Shown piece by piece: positions 21,828 through 64,000 of a DNA stretch of 64,000 nucleotides. Made by a program: the position numbers and the translations under genes. The notes beneath the pieces are model-generated. The model did no database searches, had not been told where the DNA came from, and worked only from the letters and a program-made list of their open reading frames with translations. The stretch is from Quercus robur (lineage: Eukaryota > Streptophyta > Magnoliopsida > Fagales > Fagaceae): assembly GCF_932294415.1 (NCBI RefSeq), contig NC_065535.1:86222362-86286361 (forward strand), given 5' to 3'. Position 1 is the stretch's first letter; every line of letters begins with the position of its first letter.

Positions 21828-23015
21828 GATAACCCCAATGCTAATGCCCCTTCTTCTTAAAGACGAGACCTTTACATTTAGGTTATCCTTAGTATTTCTT
21901 TTTCTTTTTTTGGTTTGATCCATTGTTTTGGATCTTTTTATTGTAACCCAAGTACATTTTATCTCGTCCATGGTTTTAGGACGGGCTTCTAAATAATTGC
22001 CTTTTGGGCTTTTTATTTTAACAAGGGTTTTTTGGACTTTATAAAGTTTGTTTCCTTTCTATCATTGTGTGGACGAATTTTTTTTTTTTTTTTTTTTAAC
22101 AATTGGTTTCACTCTTGACTCGTCCATGATAGAAGTATTCATTCATCCTTTTGAATTTTGCAAGTTATTTTTAAGTATAGCTCGTCTTTGGGGATGACAA
22201 CACTTTTTTCCTCAACTTTATTCGTCCTTAGACTTGGTAGCTGGTTTTACATTCTATCCATAAGCCTAACTTTTCCTCGTCCAAATAATTGGATTGTTAT
22301 AGTTGGCGTCCTGCTTGACATGAAATATTCATGTATGCATTTCCTCGTCCATGGGTAGGACTAATGTATTAAGGGCTTTACTTTGTCCATTATCTGGACA
22401 AATATGCCTTGTTTTTCCTTGCATCTCCGTGTCCAGAGATTTTACTCGTCTTGGGCTTTTAGCCTTCTTGTTGATTATTTTGAATAAAAACAATATAAAT
22501 ACTAAAAATTCACACAACATTATGTATATAGCATAAACATTGTTCATAGGTGAGGCATGTGCTTAGAAGCTAATGCCATTAAGGAATTTAATAAATACAA
22601 ACTCCATAATCTCGTCTATAGCTCACAACACACAACTTTAAAGACTAAATATAGTTTTAAGAAATTAACACATGCACAAAGCTTATATTTAAACGGACTT
22701 CGAAACAAACTTTTAGCTGCTTGTCCTAGGTAATGCTCGTCCAGGCTGGGACTTTACTGGTAATACCTTCTCAAGTGTTCAACATGCCAAGGGTGCTCCA
22801 ACTTCCTCCCGTCCAAAGTTTCCAAGTAGTAGGATCCTTATCTTTTGCAATTGATAACTTTGTAGGGTTCCTCCCAATTAGGTCCCAGTTTCCCATGAGC
22901 TGGGTTCTTAGTTGCCAAAGAAACTTTTTTCAGGACGAGATCTTTTATGTTGAACCGCCTTGGCTTCACCATTGCATCATACTACCTAACCATGAGGTTT
23001 TTGTATCTCGCTGTC
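21828..23015. other. Non-coding tail between the antisense gene and integrase
   Basis: About 1.2 kb inside the Gypsy element with repeated CTCGTC/TCGTCC words and poly-T tracts, and no supported gene. It separates the 3' ends of two convergent units: the antisense gene (ends 21827) and gag-pol (ends about 23016). Confidence 0.6.
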
Positions 23016-23990
23016 CTATGTTCTACGTTCGTCCTTACCTCGTATTAGATTGAGGTTTAAATGGAGTTGCTCCTCGTTGTCCTTATCCTGATACATCGTC
23101 ACCTTGTGGTTGACCATGTGCACTTTTGCAGGTATGACTGCTTCGCTTCCATAGGCTAGCTTGAAAGGAGTTTCTCCTGTAGGGGTTCTCACCGTCGTCC
23201 TGTACGCCCATAAAACATCTAGTAGCTCATCTGGCCATACTCCCTTTACCCCCTCAAGCCGAGTCTTGATGATACTTAACAAGGATCAGTTTGCAACTTC
23301 GGCCTGACCATTTGCTTAGGGGTGGGCGGGCGAGGAATAATGATTTTGAATTCCGAAGTGTTCACAGAAGTCTCTGAAAAATGCATTGTCAAATTGTCGT
23401 CCGTTGTCAGACACTAATTCTCTGGGCACCACAAACCTGCACACAATGTTCTTCCAGACGAAATTCTTGACATTTTGTTATGTGATACTCGCTAAGGGTT
23501 CTGCTTCTACTCACTTTGTGAAATGATCAATACCCACCACCAGAAACTTCATCTATCTCATCTCAAGTGGAAAGGGTCCTAAAATGTCTAGCCCCCATTG
23601 TGCAAAAGGCCTTGGGGCCATCATCGGGGTGAGATATTCTGATAGTTATCTGGGGACGTTACTAAACCGTTGGCATTGATTGCAGACCTTGACATATGCC
23701 TTGACATCAACTTGCATATTTGGCCAGTAGTAGCCTGCACGGACGACTTTGTGGACAAGTGATCTGGCTCCTGAATGGTTGCCACATGCTCCATTATGAA
23801 TCTCCCTCAATACATAATTGGCCTCGTCCGGAGCTAAACACCTCAGATAAGGTTGCGAAAAACCCCTTTTGTATAGTACCTCATCCATGAGGACGTATTT
23901 GGCTGATCTGACTCTAAGCTTCCTGGCTTCGTCTTTTCTTTCTGGAAGCTTTCCGTCCTTCAAGTATGATAATATTGGAGTCATCCAATT
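23016..23990 (-). pseudogene. Gypsy integrase, broken
   Basis: The minus strand shows the HHCC zinc-binding start (HNGACGNHSG...CNQCQRF, 23646-23830). A DDE core follows in pieces (LDILGPFP-type and VSDNGRQFDNAFF segments, 23380-23620). The end of the core holds WAYRTTVRTPTGETPFKLAYG (23100-23240). Stops lie at 23646, near 23556 and 23512, and twice near 23280-23320. Its job would be inserting the element's DNA copy; it cannot be made in this copy. Confidence 0.85.
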
Positions 23991-25988
23991 TTCTTCACCT
24001 TTTATCTGTTGTACTTCTAGAAAGTCTATGCTGGGCAGGTATTGAATTTCATCTAACTCGTCCATTACTTCACTCGCTGAGGCTGCCTTTGCTAAAGTAT
24101 TTGCTTCCATGTTTTCTTCTCTTGAGATCTGAACGAAATCAGCTTCCTTAAACTTCTTTACAAGGCATACCACCTTATTAAGGTACTTCTTCATTCGTTC
24201 TTCTTTGGCTTCACATGTCCCATTTACTTGGCCTATGACTAGTTGAGAGTCTCCCAGTATGAGTATCGATTTTGCTTCCACAGATTTAGCCAACTCCAAC
24301 CCTTTAAGAAGGGCTTCATACTCAACTTCATTGTTGGTTGTTTGATACTGCAGACAAACCTTATGCTTCAATTTATCTCCCTCCGGGGATAGTAAAACAA
24401 CTCCTATTCCTCCTGCATGCTGTGTAGATGATCCATCCACACAGACGATCCACTTCTTACTATTCTCCACCTCGCTTAAGTCATCATAACTCGGAATGAA
24501 CTCTGCAATGAAGTCTGTCAGGGCTTGAGCTTTTATTGCATTTCTGGGTTGGTACCTAATGTCAAATTCGCTAAGCTCGACAGCCCATTGGATTAGTTGT
24601 CCTGCGGCTTCCAACTTGTTCATTGCCTTCTTGAGTGGATGAGCCGTCATGACATTGATAACATGAGCTTGGAAGTAATGTCTCAACTTCCTAGAAGCTG
24701 TTATTAGTGTAAAGGCCAATTTCTCTATCAATGGATAATGTCCTTTCACTCCTCTGAGCACTCTGCTTATGTAGTAGACTGGCTTCTGCACCCTTCCTTT
24801 TTTTCTGATTAACGCTGAACTTATAGCATGTGGAGTCACTGCTAAGTACAAGTACAATTCCTCTCCCAACATAGACGGACTCAGCAAGAGGGCCGTGGTA
24901 AGATATATCTTCAGGTCTTGAAAAGCTTTCTGACACTCGTCCGTCCATTCAAATGCCTTTTTAAAAACTTTAAAAAACGACAAAAATTTATCAGTAACTT
25001 TAGAGACAAACCTGTTGAGGGCAACAACTCGTCCGGTAAGAGACTGGACTTCTTTGATATTTCGTGGAGGCTCCATGTTCAGTATCGCCTGGATCTTGTC
25101 TGGATTTGCTTCAATCCCCCTATGTGAAACCATAAACCTTAGGAATTTCCCTGATGACACTCCGAAAGCACACTTACTAGGGTTCAACCTCATGTTGTAC
25201 TACCTAAGTGTGTCAAATGTTTCCTGCAGGTTGTCTAGATGCTTTCCCTCGTCCTGACTTTTCACCAGCATGTCATCTACTTAGACTTCTACATTCTGCC
25301 CAATCTGTGGACGAAACATGTGGTTAACCAACCTCTGATATGTTGCCCCAGTGTTCTTCAAACCGAAGGGTATCACCTTATAACAGAATAAGCCTTGACT
25401 TGTGACGAAGGATGTCTTCTCTTGGTCTACCTCGTCCATCCTTATCTGATTGTATCTAAAGAAAGCATCCATAAAACTAAGTAGCTTGTGACCTGCTATG
25501 GAATCTACCAATTGGTCAATGCGTGGCAACGGGTAGTTGTCCTTGGGACAAGCCCTATTTAGATCGGTGAAATCTACACACATTCTCCACTTTCCGTTTG
25601 CCTTCTTGACCATTACTACATTGGCCAACCAGTTTGGATAATAAACTTCTCAAATGAACTTCGCTACGGTCAACTTCTGCAATTCTTCTTTAATAGCATT
25701 GTCTCTCTCAGGAGTAAACACCCTTTTCTTCTGTCGTACAAGCTTAGAGGAAGGATACACATTTAGACGGTGGGTAATGACACTAGGGTCTATACCCGAC
25801 ATATCCTCATAACTCCAAGCAAACACATCAATACTCTTCCTGAAGAAACGGACAAGGTCCTTCTTAATCTTCTCTTCTAAATTTGCTCCAACCCTGGTAC
25901 ACCTCTTGGGGTTATTCTCATCCAAGAAAATATTTTCTAATGCTTCGGTAGGCTCTACCACAACTCTCCTTTCCTCAATATTCATCAT
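23991..25988 (-). pseudogene. Gypsy reverse transcriptase and dual RNase H, broken
   Basis: On the minus strand, 25281-25988 holds the RT start, including KANGKWRMCVDFTDLNRACP and the DNYPLPRIDQLVD and VIPFGLKNTGATYQ motifs. The catalytic YVDD at about 25270-25281 reads stop-VDD. RT continues from 25193. The Gypsy RNase H (TPHAISSALIR, then HYPLIEKLAFTL) is followed by a second, archaeal-like RNase H with VCVDGSS, TNNEVEYEAL and ILGDSQLV; its last acidic position appears as Asn in EANTLAK. A stop at about 25650 separates the first RT segment. The double RNase H supports assignment to the Tat lineage. Confidence 0.88.
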
Positions 25989-25994
25989 CTGAAC

Positions 25995-26692
25995 TTATTC
26001 GTCCATGGCCAACATGGCCAGGTAGCATTCTCTTGCTGCCAGTTGATCTCCCTGCACTTGTCCTATCCCATGCTCCGTTGGAAATTTGACTGACAGGTGG
26101 TAAGTAGACGTAACTGCTTTCCAACTATTTAAAGTTGGTCTTCTAATTATGGCATTGTAGGAGGATGAACAATCTACCACCAAGAAATTCACGTCCCTGG
26201 CTACCTGTTGTGGGTATGCCCCCATCACGACAAGTAATGTGACAGTGCCTATAGGCTGCACCTTCATTCTACCAAATCCTACCAAGGGTGAGTTTACTAG
26301 ACGAAGTTGGTCTCGTCCGAGCCTCATTTGCTGAAAAACAAGGTAATAAATATATCTGCTGAACTTCCATTGTCCACCAATACCCTTGTAGTTGTATAAT
26401 CGACAATAAGCAAAGTAATAATGATGGCATCGTCATGGGGGTGGTGAACTCTTTCAGCATCCGCGTCCGTGAATGTGATTGCTTGCTCGTCCGTGGTCCT
26501 CGTCCTTGGAGATCGTCCAGAGAGTTGAACATTCTGCACTACCTTCAAATACGTCTTCCTGGACTTGGACAATTGGCCTGCTGAGCTTCCTCCTATAATA
26601 ACTCTTATCTCTCCAAGCGGGGGTTGCAATGACTCTTCTACCTTCCCTTTCAACTTCTCATCCTTATGTTCTCGTCTAAAGAAATTTCTCAA
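25995..26692 (-). pseudogene. Gypsy protease region, frameshifted
   Basis: The minus-strand segment contains LVDNGSSADI, the aspartic protease active-site loop (26360-26390). A frameshift near 26330 moves the downstream part (GRDQLRLVNSPLVGFG onward) into another frame, and a stop at 25992-25994 separates it from RT. Retroelement proteases cut the polyprotein; this copy cannot. Confidence 0.75.
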
Positions 26693-26722
26693 CTTTCCTT
26701 GTCTTATAAGATTTTCAATCTG

Positions 26723-27796
26723 CTATTTTAGATCATAACATTTGTCCGTTTTGTGCCTATGGTCTCTATGGAAGCGGCAATACTTGTTCCTATTGCGCTT
26801 GTTGGGGTGGTGTATGAGGTTTGCTTCCATTCTTTCTGCTCTCTTCCTCTTCTTGGCTATGATTACATCTTTTGCATTCATAAAGTTCTGGGTTGAATGG
26901 ATGAGTTCAACCATGGACTGAGGCTCCTTCTCATAAAACTTGTGGATGAACAAATCAAAATTAACCCCATTGTGAAAGGTCGCCAATAGTAGCTTATCAT
27001 TCACCTCATCCACCGTCAGGGCTTCCCTGTTGAAACGAGTGATAAAGGACCGCAAGCTTTCATTCTCCCCCTGTTCTATGGTCAACAGGCTGGACAAAGA
27101 ACGCTTGTGTCTCTGTCCCCCAATGAAGTTATTAACGAACAACTTGCTCAACTCTTTGAAAGAACTTACCGAATTCGGGGGTATTTTATTGAACCACACT
27201 CATGCCGGATCTTTGAGGGTGGTAGGGAAGACTCTACACATAATTTCATCCGGGAACCCCTGAAGGTGCATTGTAGTCTTAAAAGTAGCAATGTGATCAA
27301 ACGGGTCACGCGCTCTATCATACGAATCCAAGGAAGGCATCTTGAATTTTGGAGACAAGGGGTGACCATTGATGGAAGCTGTGAAAGGGGAATCTGTTTG
27401 GTGAACTAGATCCTCTATAGGATTTGTTCTTCTCATGTTCTCCCTCATCTCATCCATAACCTTCCTCATTTGGTCGATCTCTCTCTCCAAGTGTGGCACC
27501 TTTCTTGATGTGGTGCCTCTTGATTGGCTTTCAGGCACAATATTTCTTCCATCTCCCTGGCTCTGGCCTTGTTCTTCTCCATATGCCTCATGTCGTTGCC
27601 TCTTGAGATTAATCTCCCTTGTCAGTTATTGGTTCTGGAGAGTTAACTCTGCCATAGTGGTTGCTATGGATTGCACATGTTGAACAAAGGATGGTTGCAT
27701 GGCAGGCACAGATTGACAATCGCGATGGGGATTGCTAGAAGCATCCCTACTTTCTTGATGACCTGGGCTGGTAGCTCTCGATCTAGTCTGAACCAT
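26723..27796 (-). pseudogene. Gypsy gag, three stops
   Basis: The likely start is the ATG at 27796 (MVQTRSRATSPG). A capsid segment includes FKMPSLDSYDRARDPFDHI, FNKIPPNSVSSFKELS and ESLRSFITRFNREAL. A zinc-knuckle-like CRFHRDHRHKTDKC is near 26730-26770. Stops are at about 27626, 27200 and 26723. Gag would package the element's RNA. Confidence 0.85.
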
Positions 27797-27859
27797 TGCA
27801 GCCTTTTTGTCAGAGAAAGGAATTGTAGAACTCATATAAAATCTAACAAAACTTTTTCC

Positions 27860-27875
27860 CACAGACGGCGCCAAC
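27860..27875 (-). promoter_or_regulatory. Primer-binding site of the Gypsy element
   Basis: Directly inside the 5' LTR, the minus strand reads GTTGGCGCCGTCTGT, of the TGGCGCCGT type used by many plant Gypsy elements. The exact tRNA was not assigned. Confidence 0.7.
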
Positions 27876-28383
27876 TGATGAATACAAGGAAATCAGTAGG
27901 TTGAATGTCTCGGGAGTTTATGACCTCAATGTTACTTGGAATGTCCTGAAAAGATAAGCACAAAATCAGAGGAGACCGGGGAGGACCGGTCAAGAATCCT
28001 CTGATGGTAAAGTCAGTATTTTTGGAATTCCAATTTGTGTGGAAGTGTCTCAATGCCTTACCTTCCTGTAGAAGAGCCCTTATATAGTGCTTGTCTGAGG
28101 CAGTTACTTCTCCTACCGTTGTGAAGTTCGGAGGATTCAGATGTAACTTCCATAACTACCATGGAAGTTACATTATTTGGGGTATGTTTTCCATAACCGT
28201 TTATTGGGGGAACATGTTGTAGCATGACAGGAAAACAGAAGTAGCTTCAACATGTTTAAGACACAAGGCGTTCATCCAACCGACTTTGTGGATAGACGGG
28301 CTTACCCTGGACGAATATGCCGTATGCCATCCAACATTTCCTTAGGATGAGTGTAGGAGTTGGTATATTTTATAACACCATCA
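27876..28383 (-). repeat. 5' LTR of the Gypsy element
   Basis: 508 bp with the same ends as 18783-19303. The ACTAC duplication follows at 28384-28388. Confidence 0.93.
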
Positions 28384-28604
28384 ACTACATTTTCCAATCA
28401 CAAAAATACATAATGATGATAATGGGGAGATTGAAATTTATTGGGTAGAAGTTTGAAGTTGTTTGTATGACATAAATGTGGGTGTACGGCTGGTTTTTTT
28501 TTTTTTTTAAAATAATAATACGACAGATGTGTTTTTATAAAGAGACGTGTTTGTTTAATTTTTTTTAAAAAATTTTATAAATGGATAAAACAATTTGAAA
28601 ATTT

Positions 28605-29398
28605 TTAAGAGAGTAGTTCTGTTTTATATGCAACTTTTTAGTGGAAGTTAAAGATATATCAGCTTATATATATTTTTTTTAAAAAACCTATATGTACCTA
28701 TTTAGTTTTTTTTTTTTTTTGATATTTAGATTTGTTTTTGGATAAACATGGGGATGTTTAACTTATTTTTCTATTTTAAAAAAAAAACAATAGACGTATA
28801 GTTGCTTTGAAAAAGTGGGTTAGTGGAAGAGCATTCCTATTTTGTAGGCAATATTTTAGTGCAAGTTAGAACCTTCCTTTAGTTTTGTCTCTACTTAAAT
28901 CTAAGGGTGTAGGAGTATTTTTGAACAAAAAAAAATCCGGTCCAAACAGGAGAAGCCTCTTAAATAATGGTATAGATGAAAATTTTTAAAAGAGTAGTTA
29001 TGTTTTGTAGGTACTTTTTAGTGGAAGTTAAAGATATATCTACTTATTAAAAAAAAAAAAAAAAACACCCTGTATATACCTATTTAGTTTAGTTTTTTTA
29101 ATAACTATTTAGTTTTTTTTTTTTTTTGATATTTCGATTTGTTTTTGGATAAACGTGGGGGTGTTTAACTTATTTTTCTATTTAAAAAAAATAAAAATAG
29201 ATGTATAGTTGCTTTGAAGAAGTGGGTTAGTGGAAGAGTGTTCCTATTTTGTAGGTAATATTTTAGTGCAAGTTAGACATGTATTTTTACTAAACTATCA
29301 TTTAGTTTTATTTCTACTTAAACCTAGGGGTGTAGGGGTATTTTTTTTAAAAAAAAAATCCAGTCCAAACAGAGGAAGCTCCTTAAATAATAGTATAG
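28605..29398. repeat. 381-bp tandem duplication in the outer Helitron-like element
   Basis: The segment starting near GAGTAGTT at 28611 recurs at 28992. Shared landmarks are GGAAGTTAAAGATATATC, GGATAAAC(A/G)TGGGG and TATAGTTGCTTTGAA. Each copy ends in an AATAATxGTATAGA terminus, so the element appears to have two 5' ends side by side. Confidence 0.8.
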
Positions 29399-31963
29399 AA
29401 AAAGGGAAAAGCAACCAGTAAGCCATCTAACAAAGTTTCTTGGTCCTATATAAAAAAAATTAGTACATGCACTTAAAAATTGAAAACATGTGTGGAAATA
29501 TGTGTGGGTGAAAATACATATAATATTGTTTAAAAACTGAAAACATGTATTTGAGTGGGTATACCAAACGGAAAGCTTCTTGGAGAGGCATTGTACAAAT
29601 CTTCTTCAAGAAAATTTCAAAGTTGCTAAAAGCTTCTAGAAAAAAAAAAGTTTTTTTTTTTTGAAAAAATAAAAAATTTGTACACATTCTTTGTGAGTGC
29701 CCTTTTGGGCTTTTTAATTTTTTTTTTAATTTTTAATTTTTTATATTGGTGGAATAAGCATGGAATTTTGGGAATAGCTTATCTAGTTTTTTGCTAAAAT
29801 TTGTTTGCTAAAAATGTGCTAGAGTATACTCGTATTTTGAAAATAAAAAAAAAAAATGAGAAAAGGCGGGAAAAAGTGAGGTTTTAAAAAGCTATACATG
29901 AAAACCAAAGAAAGTTAAAAACTAAAAGCTGATGCCAAACGTACTCCTAGTGTCTATTTGGGAATAGTTTATTTAACTTTTTGTTGAATTTTTTTTTTTT
30001 TTTTTGGCTGAAAGCTTGTTACAGTATTCTTGTACCTTGAAAAATTTTGAAAAAAAAGAAGGGAAAAAGTGGGGAAAAATTGAAGGTTTAAAATATTGTA
30101 TATAAAAGCTGTACATAAAAGTTAAAAGCTAAAGTTGATGTCAAACAAACTCTAGCATCATTCCATTAAACTTAATACTCTGGCTTGGTTTGGTTCCAAT
30201 TCTCATTTGAGGAAAAGTTTCACTTTTCTTGACATTTTCTTAAAGGAAACTAGTTTTTCCTATTAGATGTGTAGACCCTTTGCCCTTTGGCCTCACAGGA
30301 ATCAAGTTGTCTTATAATTTCAATGGTTAACAATAACCTTCATAAATTGTGTTTAAACAAAGCTTTAGTTTAATTTACCATGCAAGCAAGGTCAACCAGG
30401 AAGAGGATCAATACCTTTAAAGATTATGAAACTGAGGTTTTGTTGTTCTTCGTTGTATTGTAAATGTTGTTGTAATTAGATTAGGAAAAAATAAAACTAC
30501 TATAATGGTTAACAAATAATAAAAATGAAGGGATATAATTTTCCTCAAATCTTTCTTTTTTTTTTTTTTTTGAGAGGAAAAAAAATCTACTTATGTGATA
30601 ATATTAAGTATCTACATGTACTTTTAATTGTGATGTAGATGACCTTCCTACTTAATACTGGTGAGATGTAAAAATCTATGTAAACCTTATAAAAGGTTCA
30701 TGGCCTTATCAAGAATAACTATTTATTAAATGTGACCCTCCAATAAATTTGAATTATTGAGCGAAAGCTATAGATTAAAATTTTATAGTATTTTTTTTAA
30801 AAAAAGTCACGTCTATTGATCCAAGAAAAACTACATTTGTCACATAAATGGATGAAATAACAATTTTGAAAATGAAACCAAATTTGATGGATCACCAAAA
30901 TAAAATTTTCAAAATTGATTGACCATAATGAAAATACCCCACTCTCTAATTGGTTTCTTTTTCAAAATTATTTTTCCATGTCTTATATTTACTGAAGGGT
31001 CACATTAGTTACAGGCAGGAACGAATCAAAATGAAGATTTTCAGACTCAAAGAATAAAAATAAAAATAATCACAATCTATCAAAAAAAAAAAAGTTACTC
31101 TTAAATCTTAATTAACAAAAATCTAATATGAACAAACAATGAGGTAGCTGTGTGGGCCTGTGACTTTTGGAAAGAGCAAGGCACCTGGAAGACGCTTCAC
31201 AAAAAGCACTAGATTAAACTGGGAATCGAATCACAGACCTTAGATCGCAAGTAAAGTCGTTCATTTCGAGGCCCCACACAACCAACCAGTACGGAAACCT
31301 CTCTCTTTGCTCACAAAACAAACCAACAAACCAGCAAACAAAATGTATGAAAAATGCTAGAAATAAAGACTTTTTATCCAAAAAAAAAAATTGTTAATGT
31401 AATGCGTGATTATTGGTAAATAAAAATATGATATTATTGATAGATTCAAATAAGAACTAGTAAGAAGTTGACCACAATATCCATTTGTAAAAATTGTAAA
31501 ATAATTTATGTTGGTAGCATTATTCAAACATAATTGGCTAATACATCCGAAATTTGTGCTACTACAATTCTAAAAAAAAAAAAAAAAGATTGTGCCACTA
31601 CCAATTAAGTTTAACACATTTTAAAACTTACTAATTTGGTATTTAAATTTAACTTGGTTTTTAAGATAGTTGAAAAAAAAACCGTATTTAGAAACTAAGT
31701 TGGTTTTAAGAACCAAATTGGTCCATTTTAAATTTTAAATTCTCTTGGTTCCAAAACATCAAGAAAATTTTTTTTTTGAGAGTATGAATTATATGCTCAC
31801 GCAAAGACTTTTGTTGTTGGTCGGTCCATTGGTCTTCTCTCTCTCTCTCTCTCTCTCTTTCTCTGTTACTCAAATACACTGATACATATACAAACTCGCG
31901 CTCTCTCTCTTTCTCTCACACACACACAAACACAAACATAAAACAGAGATTACTGACAAAAAG
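29399..31963 (+). repeat. Upstream block of duplicated unit B (main part)
   Basis: Non-coding block homologous to 3215-6276, without the MITE. It contains the same AT-rich stretches, the CTCACGCAAAG leader segment and the CT repeats before the gene. No cellular gene was found here. Confidence 0.85.
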
Positions 31964-32113
31964 CCTGAGTGAAAGAAAGAACGATGATGGCAAGTGCTAC
32001 CTAGACTTGTTGATTCTATATAACTCTAGTTTATGGTCATTCTTATTATCTTGTTTTGTCTTATTTCTCTTCTCTTCTACTTCACAACTTCGAGTCCACA
32101 GCAGCAGCACACA
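31783..32113 (+). promoter_or_regulatory. DCL2-B promoter-proximal region and 5' leader
   Basis: CT-rich leader shared with unit A up to 31963, then unique sequence. Two features could affect translation. ATGATGGCAAGTGCTACCTAG (31983-32003) is a six-codon upstream ORF. An ATG at 32033 is in frame with DCL2 and would add 27 residues with a hydrophobic run (MVILIILFCLISLLF). I prefer the ATG at 32114, which has A at -3, because Dicer-like proteins are not expected to carry a membrane anchor. A spliced 5'-UTR intron that removes 32033 is possible. Confidence 0.5.

Positions 32114-64000
<31,887 letters not shown>

Larger units (their letters stand above)
18783..28383 (-). mobile_element. Ty3/Gypsy LTR retrotransposon, Tat-type, decayed
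   Basis: A 9.6-kb element on the minus strand with LTRs at both ends (TGATG...CATCA) and an exact 5-bp duplication ACTAC (18778-18782 and 28384-28388). The order on the minus strand is 5' LTR, primer site, gag, protease, RT, a Gypsy RNase H, a second RNase H, integrase, then an antisense gene and a purine tract (GAGGGGGCAAC) before the 3' LTR. Two RNase H domains and an antisense ORF near the 3' end are known hallmarks of the Tat lineage. More than ten stops and a frameshift break gag-pol. The LTRs differ at very roughly 8% of positions by eye, so the insertion is not recent. The insert is absent from unit A. Confidence 0.93.
18709..29398 (-). mobile_element. Helitron-like outer insertion in unit B, carrying the Gypsy element
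   Basis: Comparison with unit A (about 3205-3215) shows everything here is inserted. The outer element is only 18709-18782 plus 28389-29398. On the minus strand it begins TCTATACTATTATTTAAG and ends CTAG before T, which resembles a Helitron. However, the base before the TC start is T rather than A, and I see no clear 3' hairpin. A second TCTATACCATTATTTAAG terminus preceded by A lies at about 28978, where a 381-bp segment has been duplicated in tandem. No coding region was found in the outer element. Confidence 0.55.

Overview
The window is nuclear DNA of a eudicot, probably a woody one; a Fagales-like tree is a low-confidence guess from the style of the repeats. The cellular genes are two head-to-tail, plus-strand copies of one DICER-LIKE gene of the DCL2 type. 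Both have GT-AG introns. Nearly everything else is nested transposable elements.

Layout. 1-3.14 kb: decayed LINE carrying a hAT insertion. 3.14-16.0 kb: duplicated unit A, an upstream block plus DCL2-A. DCL2-A keeps the promoter/5'-UTR-like DNA and everything from the end of the helicase-to-DUF283 linker to the stop codon (DUF283, PAZ, RNase IIIa, RNase IIIb, dsRBD), but has lost the whole helicase by one deletion with AAAG microhomology. 16.2-17.6 kb: non-autonomous Helitron. 18.2-18.6 kb: two fold-back structures, one with near-perfect 95-bp arms. 18.64 kb to the window end: duplicated unit B. Its upstream block is split by a Helitron-like insert that itself carries a 9.6-kb Tat-type Gypsy element (TSD ACTAC). 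That Gypsy has a spliced antisense gene with its own TATA box. 32.1-64.0 kb: DCL2-B, with 22 exons in frame and the 3' end outside the window. Its introns hold LINE pieces, hAT-like and other inverted-repeat elements, and a 7.7-kb Copia insertion (TSD GTAAT, 112-bp LTRs) that has itself been split by a LINE.

Biology. DCL2 proteins cut long dsRNA, including viral RNA, into about 22-nt siRNAs. DCL2-B looks like a complete enzyme. DCL2-A could at most encode a helicase-less PAZ/RNase III protein of 843 aa from the first in-frame ATG, or it is a young pseudogene. In the dsRBD the two copies differ at 14 bases over 34 codons, every one amino-acid-changing, beside almost identical sequence. Together with the two hairpin loci, these are the points most worth following.
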